Below are positions 52,201-61,600 of a stretch of 64,000 bases of DNA, in pieces. Both the position numbers and the translations under genes were made by a program. The notes under the pieces were generated by a model. It saw only the letters and a list, made by a program, of their open reading frames with translations. It did not search any database and was not told the DNA's origin. This DNA comes from Plesiocystis pacifica SIR-1 (lineage in GTDB: Bacteria; Myxococcota_A; Polyangia; Nannocystales; Nannocystaceae): assembly GCF_000170895.1 (NCBI RefSeq), contig NZ_ABCS01000022.1, positions 1 to 64,000 of the forward strand. The letters are read 5' to 3'. Positions within the stretch are counted from its first letter, which is position 1; the number at the start of each line of letters is the position of its first letter.

Positions 52201-55200
52201 GGAAGTCGACCACGCCCATGGCCTGGCCGGTGAGCGCGTCGGCGACGGCCTCGTCGCTGAGCGCGTAGCTGGTGCAGGTCGCGTGGGTGTAGAAGCGGAC
52301 GCCGGGGACGGCCGTGGTCGGGCGGTGGTGCAGGGCGTGCCAGCCCGCCTCGAACTCCCGGGCCTCCGGGCAGTGCATGATGAAGTCGTAGCCGATCGAG
52401 CGGGCCCGGTGCGCGCCGACCTTGGCGATGACCCGAGCGCAGGCTCCGGCCTCGCCGGCGATGACGACGTCGTGGCTGGCGTTGACGATGGTCAGGTGGG
52501 CTCGCGGCTCGCTGGCGAGGGCGTCCCGGACCGCGCCGAGCGGCGCGAGCACCCGCATGGTCGCCCACTCGACCCCGTGGCCGTTGAGCTGGGCGTCGTC
52601 GAGCTGCCACGCCCGCCGGGCCGCGTTCATGCGCCCGCCGAGCTCGCGCTCGTAGAGCTCGCAGCGGTGGATGTCGACGGCGAGGCTCTCGAAGTCCTGC
52701 CACGCGCCCATCGCGAACAGGGCGTTGGACTCGCCCGCGCAGTAGCCGATGGCGGCCTCGGGGCGCATGCCGAGGACCTGGCGGGTCAGCCGGGCGTGGA
52801 GCTGGATGAGGTAGGACGAGGCCCACAGCTTCTGCGCCGGGGTCGGCAGGCGCATGGACTTGCCCCCACCTCGATTTTGGGTGGGGCTGTAGGCGGCGTC
52901 GTAGATCCACCCGACGTACTCGTGCAGCGAGGCGAACTCGTCGCCGATCTGGTCGACGAGCTCGGGCATGAGCAGGCCGAGCTCGCGCCCCATGTTGGGG
53001 TAGGCCGCGGCCGGTCCGGTGAATACGAAGGCGAGCTCGCCCTCGACGGGCGCCTCGCGGAAGTAGACCCCGCCCTCGGCGGAGGCCGCGAGCTTCGCCA
53101 GCGCCGCGAGCTTGGCCGGACCCGGCTGCGGGCGGGCGAGCACGGCCCGGGCCTTGGCCAGGCGCTCGCGCAGGTTCGCCTCGTTGCGCCCGACCACGGC
53201 CAGGCGCAGGGGCCCCGAGCCGCCGCGCTCACCGGCCGCGACGGCGCGGGCGAGGCCGGCCATGTCCGAGGCCGCGAAGGTCAAAAGGCGCGGGCGCTCG
53301 AGGCTCGGCACGGGGGTCACGGCCGCGTGGCGATCGGCCGCCACGGTCATCTCCGTGCGCAGGCCCCCCAGGGACTCCACGGCCACGCGGACCCGTCGAC
53401 GGCTGCGGTGCGGGAGCCACGGGACCGCCGGTTGGCCGACCACGGGCGGCAGGGCCCGGCGGCGACAGGCGCTGATCTGCGCGGCGAGGTGGAGCAGGCC
53501 CGAGGCCGCGTGGCTGTGCCCGAGCAGCGGGCTCGCGCCGGACTCCCCGCTCAGCTCGCGGTGCGGCTCGACCTCCTCGACCTCGCCGACCTCCTCATCC
53601 CCAGGAATCACCGCGAGGATCTCCGCCCCCCGGGCGTGGGCGTCGGCGAGGCGCTCGAGCACCAAGAGCACGGCCCCGTCCGCAGGGCGTTGCTGGGTCT
53701 CGGGCAGTAGCGCCTCGGCAGCGGCCGCGTGCGCGGGCTCGCGGGACAGATCGACGGCGGCGACCAGGGCCGCGTCGAGCTCCCCCGTCGCCAGCTTGTC
53801 CACCGCGACGTCGAAGGCCACCGTGCCCGAGGCCTGCTCGGCGGAGATCGAAAAGCACGGGCCGCGCAGGTCGAAGTGCGCGCTGATCCGGTTGGCGACG
53901 ACGTTGGGCATGCAGCCCAGGACCAGCGCCGCCGGGATGTCCCCCGCCCCGCGGGGCAAGTCGTCGCCGAGGTGGCTCAGGTCGTGGCGGTAGCGCAGGG
54001 CCGTCCGGGCGATCTCGGCGTCGCACTGCATGCCCGCGAAGATCCCCGTGCGCGCCTTGGGCAGCGCGTCGATGGTCGGCCCCAGGTCGAGGGCCAGGCG
54101 CAGCAGGCTCAGCTGCTGCGGGAGGGTCTGGTCGAGGTCGATGGGCGGCGTGCGGACCTCGCCCAGGGCCAGCTCGACGGCGGCCAGGTCCGGGTGCTCG
54201 GTGACCTGCGTGGGCACGGGCGCGCCCTCCTTGGGACCCTCGGGCAGGACCCGCGCGGCAAAGGCCGACTCGTCCGCGAGCCCCGAGGCGACCACGGCCT
54301 GGGCGACCACGGCGACGGCCTCGCGCGTGGCGACCGGCTTGGGCTCCGCGCTGCCTTCCGTCCACTGCTCGACGATCAGGTGGGCGTTGTTGCCTCCAAA
54401 GCCGAAGTTGCTGATCGCCGCGACACGGGTGCGACTGCTCTCGACGGTCCACCGCTCGGTGCGGTGGACCACGCGGAAGCTGGCCAGCTCGGGGTTCAGC
54501 GGCGCGCCGTCCAAGCCCGGCGTGACCGGGAACTCCCCCGCCTCCATGGCCGCGAGCACCTTGAGCACCGAGGCCGCGCCGCTAGCCGTGATCAGGTGAC
54601 CCATGTTGGCCTTGAGCGAACCGACCGCCAGGGGCTCGCTCGCCCCGGCCTCGGCCCGGGCCGGGCCGTAGACCTGCTGCATGCTGCGCAGCTCGACCTG
54701 GTCGCCCACGGGCGTCCCGGTCGCGTGACACTCGACGTAGGACACCTGCTCGGGCCGCAGCCCGCTCATGGCGTAGGCCGCCCGCATCGCCCGGGTCTGC
54801 CCGTCCTCACGCGGCGCCATCATGTTGCCGGCCTTGCCGTCGTTGCTCAGGCCCACGCCGCGGATCACCCCGAGCACGCGCTCGCCTCGGGCCAGGGCGT
54901 CGTCCAGGCGACGCAGGGCGACCACGGCCGCGCCGTGGGCCGGGACCAGGCCGTCGGCGTCGCGGTGGAAGGGGCGGCTCTGGCCCGTGGGGCTCGAGGC
55001 CTGCAGCGCCCGGAAGCCCAGGTGCAAGAAGAGATCGTCGGCGTGGTTGACCCCGCCGGCGAGCATCAGGTCGACCTCGCCCCGGGCCAGGCGGCGGCAA
55101 GCCAGCTCCATGGCGTAGAGCGAGGAGGCACAAGCCGCGTCGAGGCAGTAGCCGCCGGCGCCGAGGCCCAGGACCCGCGCGGCCAGCTGAGCCGGGAGGC

Positions 55201-55708
55201 CCGACATGAAGCGGTTGCGCGGGTCGGCCTTGGCCGATTCGTCGTCCAGCCACACGCCGTGGGCGAAGTCCGAGAGCGACTCCGTGGGGTAGCTGAGGTT
55301 GCCGAGGATGAGCCCGGCCCGCGCCTGCGCGGCCTCGTCCAGATTGGTCGTCGCCTCCGCCAGCGCCTGGCGCCCCGCGGCCACGAGCCAGTGGACCATC
55401 GGCGACAGGGTCGCGCCCGAGCGCCCCTCGCAGGGCAGCACGGCGTCGACGGCCGCGACGTCGGCGGGAGCGGGCGAAAAGCCCCGAACGAGCCCGGCGG
55501 CGCGGGTCCGCGTGGCCTGAGCCAGAGCCTGCGCCCCGACCCAGGGCCCCACGCGCCAGTCCGCGCCGACCTCGGCGTCCTCGATGACGCAGCGCCCCGA
55601 CTGGACCTGAGCCCACAGCTGGGCCGGGTTCAGGGCGCCGGGAAGAATGCAGCCCCGACCGACGATCGCGACGGGGACGAAGGCAGGACTAAACTCTTGC
55701 TTGGACAT
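49208..55708 (-). CDS. pfa3: PUFA synthase subunit Pfa3 (KS-CLF-AT-DH repeats)
   Basis: A 2166-residue multidomain enzyme. Domains in order: ketosynthase with LDAACASSLYAM (Cys near 193), HATGTPVGD and GHLITASG; chain-length factor with SISAEQASGT, where Gln replaces the nucleophile (near 620); acyltransferase with YCAGESNALFAMG (Ser near 991); an Ala/Lys/Pro linker (about 1316-1356); and four FabA-like hot-dog units (about 1370-1570, 1600-1770, 1790-1970 and 2020-2166). Units 2 and 4 have WFYEGHFHEDSCMPGTL and WYFQAHFFQDPVQPGSI, the HotDog active-site motifs. It corresponds to PfaC plus a PfaB-type AT, as in other myxobacterial Pfa3 proteins. No AGPAT domain is seen at the end. I chose ATG 55708; the frame is open upstream to 57625 only as a shadow of pfa2. 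Confidence 0.9.
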   Translation of the reverse strand: MSKQEFSPAFVPVAIVGRGCILPGALNPAQLWAQVQSGRCVIEDAEVGADWRVGPWVGAQALAQATRTRAAGLVRGFSPAPADVAAVDAVLPCEGRSGATLSPMVHWLVAAGRQALAEATTNLDEAAQARAGLILGNLSYPTESLSDFAHGVWLDDESAKADPRNRFMSGLPAQLAARVLGLGAGGYCLDAACASSLYAMELACRRLARGEVDLMLAGGVNHADDLFLHLGFRALQASSPTGQSRPFHRDADGLVPAHGAAVVALRRLDDALARGERVLGVIRGVGLSNDGKAGNMMAPREDGQTRAMRAAYAMSGLRPEQVSYVECHATGTPVGDQVELRSMQQVYGPARAEAGASEPLAVGSLKANMGHLITASGAASVLKVLAAMEAGEFPVTPGLDGAPLNPELASFRVVHRTERWTVESSRTRVAAISNFGFGGNNAHLIVEQWTEGSAEPKPVATREAVAVVAQAVVASGLADESAFAARVLPEGPKEGAPVPTQVTEHPDLAAVELALGEVRTPPIDLDQTLPQQLSLLRLALDLGPTIDALPKARTGIFAGMQCDAEIARTALRYRHDLSHLGDDLPRGAGDIPAALVLGCMPNVVANRISAHFDLRGPCFSISAEQASGTVAFDVAVDKLATGELDAALVAAVDLSREPAHAAAAEALLPETQQRPADGAVLLVLERLADAHARGAEILAVIPGDEEVGEVEEVEPHRELSGESGASPLLGHSHAASGLLHLAAQISACRRRALPPVVGQPAVPWLPHRSRRRVRVAVESLGGLRTEMTVAADRHAAVTPVPSLERPRLLTFAASDMAGLARAVAAGERGGSGPLRLAVVGRNEANLRERLAKARAVLARPQPGPAKLAALAKLAASAEGGVYFREAPVEGELAFVFTGPAAAYPNMGRELGLLMPELVDQIGDEFASLHEYVGWIYDAAYSPTQNRGGGKSMRLPTPAQKLWASSYLIQLHARLTRQVLGMRPEAAIGYCAGESNALFAMGAWQDFESLAVDIHRCELYERELGGRMNAARRAWQLDDAQLNGHGVEWATMRVLAPLGAVRDALASEPRAHLTIVNASHDVVIAGEAGACARVIAKVGAHRARSIGYDFIMHCPEAREFEAGWHALHHRPTTAVPGVRFYTHATCTSYALSDEAVADALTGQAMGVVDFPKLIERAYADGVRVFVEHGPLSGCSKWIGAALRGREHLSVPLDRYRESSLVQICDAAAQLYVAGVELELGALTSRLEAEAPQPPAEPSRAPGKRPRKTFTYPSHWARVSVPRPSPESAMQRMLPAPALPPVTRGTVYLRGATPTATKVAPARPQPVVKAAAKAVAKPAAKAAKPATATAKPRRSLPQNTKPAPAPVGPSFDREQLIVHARGKISTLFGEAFTPQDRHARQVRMPCPPLLLADRVTGITGDPIDLANKQMGLGTCWTETDVKSDSWYLHDGRMPAGIFVESGQADLFLISWLGADLLNQGERVYRLLGCELTSYGPLPKPGDVLQYDIYVDGHAAHGDVRLFFFHYDCRINGEVRMSVRHGQAGFFTYDELDNSAGVLWEPSEGPPTASEAGPRMDAPAAVSPKSSFSPEDIVAFADRRPVDAFGPAFARTHTHTRTPAIAADRMRLVERVTHFEPPGRSASAGRPAGGPWGRGYMRATLPLERDSWFYEGHFHEDSCMPGTLMFEGGLQAMAIYMTALGCTLERDGWRFEPVAGETWKLSCRGQAVPGAKEMVYELFIDEFIAGPQPTLFATMLGSVDGRKAFHCPRIGLRLVPDWPLEAMAPVIDAASEPAVAVTPDGFRFGYDSMLACAWGKPSRAFGSLYAPFDGGRKVPRLPGPPYHFMTRILEVEGAIGKMEVGSRVRAAYEVPRDSWYFGDSGTGAMAFSVLLEVALQPCGWLASYCGFAAAHDDELYFRNLDGKNAVIHAEVGPDIGTLVTESKLVSASSLGAMTIVAFEVAVRTSGGEALYTLSTVFGFFPAEALANQAGLPTSEAQRAALTEAGPAPKQVPATIAAHPDAGLLAGKLGVDKLATLDRISGLWPAGGEAKLGRIRAERSIDPSHWYFQAHFFQDPVQPGSIGMDAMLQALRLLALELGVGVEKGQRFEVAATEVPMLWRYRGQVVPENRLVVVDLELTERSEQRLVAKASLWVDGKRIYEAEGLSLAVR

Positions 55709-55761
55709 GACAACGATCGCGCCTCCTCTCGGAGGCGGTTGAGTCGGGGTCGACGCCGAGC

Positions 55762-58659
55762 TCACTCGGCGGCCGCGGACTGAGCCCGCGGGAGGGCGAA
55801 CATCTGCAGGCCCTCGATGCGAATCACGACGCGCCCGTCGGCGGCGATGAGCGCGGCGTCGCAGCGCGTGTGCTGGTTGGAGGCCTCGCGCACCCGCAGC
55901 TCGCAGCGGTAGGGGCCCTCGGTCGCGTCGAGCTCGGCGCGCAGGATCTCGCAGCGCTCGATGGCCAGGGGCAGGCTCGGCTCGCCGAAGCGGGCGAGCC
56001 CGCACAACAGGCCCAGCTGCAGCATGCCGTCGAGGGCCACGGGGTCGAGGGGGCGGCGGCGCGGGGACCACTGGACCCCGCTCGTCGCGTAGCCTTGCAA
56101 GAGCGCGCTGGCGCCCTGCTCGGACAGGCCCTCGAGGCTGGTGATGGCCTGGAAGGCCGGGCCGTGGAACAGCCGGCCGGGGGCGTAGACCTCGGACACG
56201 GCCCAGGGGCTCGCGGGCAAGCTCGCGGCCTCGACCGCGCTCAGCCGACCCTCGCCCGCCCGCAGCCGCGCGCCGTGGCGTCGGCCGCCGTCGCCGTCGA
56301 CCGTGGTCAGCTCGACGCCGAGGCCTTCGCCGGCGGACTGGGAGACCACGCGCAGGGTCGTGGGCGCGGCGTCGTAGTCGGACACGACCACGCCCCGGAG
56401 CACGCGGAAGTCCTCGAACACCCAGCTGGGCGCGCTCGGCAGCTCGACCTGGGCCAGCTGCACGAACCACTCGAGGACCATGGCGATGGGCAGCACGACC
56501 TCGCCGCGGACGCGGTGATCGTCGAGCTGCGGCGCGCTGCCGCGGTGCACCCGGGCCAGGCCGGCGTAGCCCTGAGCCTCGCCGGGAGCGAGCTCGAGGC
56601 CCGCGCCGATGACCACCTCGGAGGGGCCGCCCGCGCCGAGCTCGGCGACGAAGGCCTGGCAGCCCTCGTCCAGCGGGATCAGCCCGACGCCGCGCGCCTC
56701 GAACATCGCGGCCAGGGTCGGCGTGACCATGCCGCCCGCCCACGGCCCCCAGCCGATGCTCGACACGGCGCAGCTCGGGCCGCGCCGGGCCGCCTCGGCG
56801 GCCGCGGCCTTGTTGAGGATCTCGTTGGCCATGGCGTAGTCGGACTGCCCGGGGTTGCCCCCGCGCGCGGCCACGGAGCTGAACAGGCACAGCCAGCGCA
56901 GGTCGTCGCTCGCGGTCGCGTCCAAGAGCGCGCGCAGGCCCGCGACCTTGGTCTCGAACACGCGCAGGAAGCCCTCGTCGGTCTTGTCTTGCAAGGAGGC
57001 GTCGGCGAGCACGCCGGCGCCGTGGATCAGGCCGTCGACGCGACCCCAGCGGGTCCGCACCGAAGCCACCGCGTCGCGCACCTGCTCGACGCTGCGCACG
57101 TCGACGGCGGCGTACTCGACCTCGGAGCCGTACCCGCGCAGGGCGGCGAAGTTCGCCCGGACCTCGCGGTTGGCGAGGATGCGCCGGGCCTGGCTGCCCA
57201 GCTCCCGGGGCGAGACGGCCTCGCCGCGGCTGCGCGCCGCGAGCATCAGGGCCCGCTTGAGCTCGGCGTCCGTGCTCGCGCTGGCCAGGCTCGGGTCCTC
57301 CTCGGCCAGCGCCGTGCGCCCGAGGATGAGGAACTTGCAGCGCCCGGGGGCCGTGCGCGCGAGCTCGATGAGGGCCGAGGCCGTGACCCCGCGGGCGCCC
57401 CCGGAGACCACGAACACGCCGCCCTCGGTGACCGGGACGGTGGGCCCGGGCACGGTCTCGAGCGCGCCCTCGAGGGTCACGCGGGTGCCGTCGGCCGCGA
57501 GCCCGACCTCGCGCTCGAGGCCGCCGCGCTCGAGCTCGGTGAACAGCGCCGCGGCGGCGTCGTCGGCCGTGCGCGCGGCGGACAGGTAGCTCAGGTCGAT
57601 GGTCCGGACCTCGGCCGTCGGCCACTCGAGGGCCGCCGTCTTGGCCAGCCCGGCGATGCCGGCGTAGCCCTCCCGGCCCGGGGCCGAGCCCGAGATGCCC
57701 AGATCGCCGCCCGTGTCCTGGACGAACACGAGGGTCCCGCCGAATTCGCCAAAGCGCGGGGCCAGAGCCCGAGCGAGGGAGAAGGCGTCGAAGTTGGCCT
57801 TGGCCCAGGCGTCGGCCGAGGTCTCGGGGACGAGGGCGCGCAGGTCGATGACCGCGTCGGCATCGCGGACGCCGTCGAGATCCGTCGCCACGCGCGCGGG
57901 CAGGCCCGCCCCGCGCAGGCGCTCGACGAGGCCGGCGGCGAGGGGAGCCGAGGGGTCGCCGCCCTCGGGGAGGACGACGATGGTGCGCGCCTCGAACAGC
58001 GCGCTGGCGAAGCCAGGCGCCGGCACGACGCGGGGTCGCACCACGAAGCGGGCCAGGCTGGAGATGTCGGAGATGGAGGCGGGCGCGGTCACGAGCGAAG
58101 GCTCGGCCGCGCCCATCTCAGGGTTTACGTGAAGTGCCTCCACGATCTCGGCCAGCGTCCGCATGGACGCGAGCTTGGCCGGATCCGCCTCGGGCAGGCC
58201 CGGGACGCGCTGGCGCATCGTCGACAGGATCTCGACCCGCTTGATCGAGTCGATGCCCAGGTCCGCCTCGATCTCCATGCCCAGCTCGAGCATGTCGGCG
58301 GGGTAGCCGGTCTTCTCGGCCACGACCTCGAGCATCTCGGCGACGAGGTCGACGCCGTTGGCGCCGGCCGCCGGAGCAGCAGCGGGCGCGGGGGCAGCAG
58401 CCGCGACCGGAGCCGCAGCTGCAGCCGCGGCAGGGGCACCGCCCGCGGGCGCGCCGAGGGCCTCGGCGATCTCAGCCAGCGTGCGCATGGACGCGAGCTT
58501 GGCCGGGTCCGCCTCGGGCAGCCCAGGGACGCGCTGGCGCATCGTCGACAGGATCTCGACTCGCTTGATCGAGTCGATGCCCATGTCCGCCTCGATCTCC
58601 ATGCTCAGCTCGAGCATGTCGGTCGGGTAGCCAGTCTTCTCGTCCACGACCTCGAGCAT
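55762..58659 (-). CDS. pfa2: PUFA synthase Pfa2, C-terminal part (ACP-ACP-KR-DH)
   Basis: The second reading-frame segment of Pfa2, 965 residues from the Met at 58659, which sits at the start of the first carrier domain. Two tandem ACPs share GIDSIKRVEILSTM (phosphopantetheine Ser30 and Ser138) and are joined by an Ala/Pro linker. A ketoreductase follows with VSGGARGV (near 421) and the catalytic Tyr in SDYAMANEI (near 606). A C-terminal hot-dog dehydratase-like domain contains FHGPAFQAITSL. In marine PfaA and in related myxobacterial Pfa2, these domains continue from the KS-AT half in one chain; the break here is a 1-base shift (see the N-terminal part). Pfa3 starts 53 bp after its stop. Confidence 0.85.
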   Translation of the reverse strand: MLEVVDEKTGYPTDMLELSMEIEADMGIDSIKRVEILSTMRQRVPGLPEADPAKLASMRTLAEIAEALGAPAGGAPAAAAAAAPVAAAAPAPAAAPAAGANGVDLVAEMLEVVAEKTGYPADMLELGMEIEADLGIDSIKRVEILSTMRQRVPGLPEADPAKLASMRTLAEIVEALHVNPEMGAAEPSLVTAPASISDISSLARFVVRPRVVPAPGFASALFEARTIVVLPEGGDPSAPLAAGLVERLRGAGLPARVATDLDGVRDADAVIDLRALVPETSADAWAKANFDAFSLARALAPRFGEFGGTLVFVQDTGGDLGISGSAPGREGYAGIAGLAKTAALEWPTAEVRTIDLSYLSAARTADDAAAALFTELERGGLEREVGLAADGTRVTLEGALETVPGPTVPVTEGGVFVVSGGARGVTASALIELARTAPGRCKFLILGRTALAEEDPSLASASTDAELKRALMLAARSRGEAVSPRELGSQARRILANREVRANFAALRGYGSEVEYAAVDVRSVEQVRDAVASVRTRWGRVDGLIHGAGVLADASLQDKTDEGFLRVFETKVAGLRALLDATASDDLRWLCLFSSVAARGGNPGQSDYAMANEILNKAAAAEAARRGPSCAVSSIGWGPWAGGMVTPTLAAMFEARGVGLIPLDEGCQAFVAELGAGGPSEVVIGAGLELAPGEAQGYAGLARVHRGSAPQLDDHRVRGEVVLPIAMVLEWFVQLAQVELPSAPSWVFEDFRVLRGVVVSDYDAAPTTLRVVSQSAGEGLGVELTTVDGDGGRRHGARLRAGEGRLSAVEAASLPASPWAVSEVYAPGRLFHGPAFQAITSLEGLSEQGASALLQGYATSGVQWSPRRRPLDPVALDGMLQLGLLCGLARFGEPSLPLAIERCEILRAELDATEGPYRCELRVREASNQHTRCDAALIAADGRVVIRIEGLQMFALPRAQSAAAE

Positions 58660-61600
58660 CTCGGGCGATCAGATCTACGGCACCAGCCGCCGGGCGCGGC
58701 TGCGATCGGGAGCCGGAGCCCGGAGCCGGAGCGACCGGAGCTGGCGCGACGGCCATCGGAGCGGGCGCGGGCGCCGGAGCCGGAGCGGCCCACGACCGGC
58801 GCGGGCGCGGGCATCGGAGCCGGCGCGGGCGTGGCTGTGACGGGAGCCGCAGCCGCGGCCACGGGGGCGGGCGCCAGGGCGACGGGCGTCGACGCAGCGA
58901 GCTGCGCGGGCGCCTGGGCGCCGGTCATGAGACGCAGGAAGGTCTCGTGGTTGGCCAGCATCATGCGCTGGAATTCGAGGTGCGCGGCGATCAACGAGGG
59001 CTGATGCGCCACCGTCACCACGGCGGGTTGGTGGGGAGGTGAATCGGCAGGCATGGGTGCGTGGGCCGCCTCGAAGGCAGGCGAGGTTGGGGGTTGGACG
59101 CTGGACTCCGCGACGACGGAGGTCGGCGCGGGGTCGAAGACGGGGGAAGGCAGGGGGGCCGCGACGGGCTCGAAGCTCGGCGCGACGGGAGTCGAGAGGG
59201 GTGCGGCCGCGGGGGCCACGGCGGCCTCGACGGGCTCGGACTGGGGCAGCGCGGTCAGGTCCGGCTTGCCGTAGTTGGCCCCGAGCAGCTCGACGATCAT
59301 GCCGCGGCTGGGCTCGGGCGCGGGCGCCTCGAACTCGTCGGCCCACAGCGCGTCGAGCTGCATGGGCACGCCGAGGGTCGCCAGCTGGCCGATCGAGCGC
59401 CACAGGGCGTCGAGGCCGTCGCGGCTGCGCTCGTCGAGGGCCACGCTGACGTGGGGCTTGCCCTTGAGGCAGGCCTTGACCAGGCGACTGAGGATGGCGT
59501 CGGGGCCGACCTCGATGAAGGTCCGCACGCCGGCGTCGTACATCGCCCGGATCTGCTCGACGAAGCGCACCGGCTTGGCGATGGCCGAGGCCAGCTGCGC
59601 GCGCATGCCTTCGGGCTCGGGCCCGTAGGGCTCGGCCGTGACGTTGGAGTAGACGGGGCAGCGGGGCGTGGACCACTCGCAGCTCTCGAGGGCCTTGGCG
59701 AAGGGCTCGACGGCGCCTTCGACCAGGGGCGAGTGGAAGGCCGCCGACACGCGCAGGGCTCGGGCCACGATGCCGCGCTCTTCGAAGAAGCCCTCGAGCT
59801 CGTGGATGCTCTTGGTCGGGCCCGAGAGCACGACCTGGCGCGGGCTGTTGTGGTTGGCGACCACCACCCCCACGCCGACGCCCTCGGGCAGCTCGGCGAG
59901 GGCCGCCTCGACCTTCTCGATGCCGCCGCGCACGGCGATCATCGAGCCCGAGTCGCCCTCGCCGGTCTCGCCGCGGCCGGCCGCGGCCATCAGCTCGCCG
60001 CGCAGCTTGGCCACGCGCATGCCCTCGCCGCGCGCCAGGGCGCCCGCGGCCGCCAGCGCCGTGACCTCGCCGAGGCTGTGCCCGGCGACGCAGTCCGGCT
60101 CGAGCCCGATCAGGCGCAGGGCCTCGACCATGGCCAGGCTGGTCACCGCGATGGCCGGCTGGGTGATCTCCGTGGCCGCGAGCGCCTGCTCGAGCGCCGC
60201 CTGGCCGTCCTCGTCGAACGCGGGGGGCGGGAACACGTGCTGGCGCAGACCCAGGCCGAGGGCCTCGCTCTCGTCCCAGACCTCGCGCACGGCCTCGAAG
60301 GCCATGGCCGCCGCGCCGCTCATGTCGAGGTGCTGGCTGCCCTGGCCGGGGAACAGCAGGGCGATCTTGCCGGCCTGGCTCAAAGCCCCGTCGGCGTCGC
60401 GGGTGGGGCCGCTGCGGTAGCTCGCGCCCCGCGGCGTGTTGAGGGCCTTGCCCTCGCCCTTGGCGACGCGCGGCAGCAGGGCGCGCAGGGGCTCGACGAG
60501 CTCGCCCTTGCCGTTGACGATGATCGCCAGGCGCTCGGCGGCGGCGTAGTCGAACTCGCGGTGGCTGGCCCGGGCGATGGCCCGCAAGCTGCGGCGCTCC
60601 TCGCCGGACTCGACGGCCGCCGCCAGGGCCTCGCAGCGCGCCTGGAGCTCGGCGAAGGTCGAGCCGAACAGCAGCACGAGCTCGGAGCTGGGCGGGCGCG
60701 TGCGCTCGGCCTTCGCGTCCTCGGGCTGGGGCCCGCGGTACTCCTCGAGGGTCGCGTGGAAGTTGGTCCCGCCGAAGCCGAAGGCGCTGACGCTGCCCCG
60801 GCGCGGGCTCTCGCTGCGGTGCACCCACGGACGCGCGCGCGTGTTGAGGTAGAGCGGGCTCTCGCCCAGGCCCAGGGCCTCGCTCGGCGCGTCGACCTTG
60901 ATGGTCGGCGGCAGCACCTTGTTGTGCAGGGCCATCACGACCTTCATCAGGCCGGCCGTACCCGCGGCCGCCTTGGTGTGGCCGATCTGCGCCTTGATCG
61001 ACCCGAAGGCCACGCTGCCCGGGGCCGCCTCGGCGTCCGCGAACACGCCGCTGGTCGACTCGAACTCGGCCGCGTCGCCGGCCACCGTGCCCGTGCCGTG
61101 GGCCTCGACGAGCTCGACGCTCTCGGGCCCGTAGCCGGCCTGCTGGTAGGCCCGGCGCATGGCCTTGGCCTGGCCCGCCGGGCGCGGGGCGTAGATGCTC
61201 TTGGCCCGACCGTCGGAGCTCGAGCCGATGCCCTTGAGCACGGCGTAGATGCGATCGCCGTCGCGCTCGGCGTCCTCGAGGCGGCGCAGGGCGACCATGC
61301 CCACGCCCTCGCCGAGCAGGGTCCCGTCGGCCTTGTCGGAAAAGGGCCGGCAGTCGCCGCTGAGCGACAGGGCCCCGGTCTGGCCGAAGCACATGTGCAT
61401 GAAGATGTCGTTGAGGGCGTCGACGCCCCCGCTGATCACCATGTCCGCGCGGCCGGCCTGGAGCTCGAGCACGGCCATCTCGACGGCGGCGAGGGAGCTG
61501 GCGCAGGCGGCGTCGAGGACCACGTTGGTCCCGCCCAGGTCGAAGCGGTTGGCGACCCGGCCGGCGACCACGTTGCCGAGCACGCCGGGGAAGGTGCTCT

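Noticed and set aside
55709..57625. Extension of pfa3 upstream to 57625
   Set aside because: The extra 639 codons overlap the pfa2 KR/DH region in a different frame and have shadow composition; the KS domain starts directly after ATG 55708.
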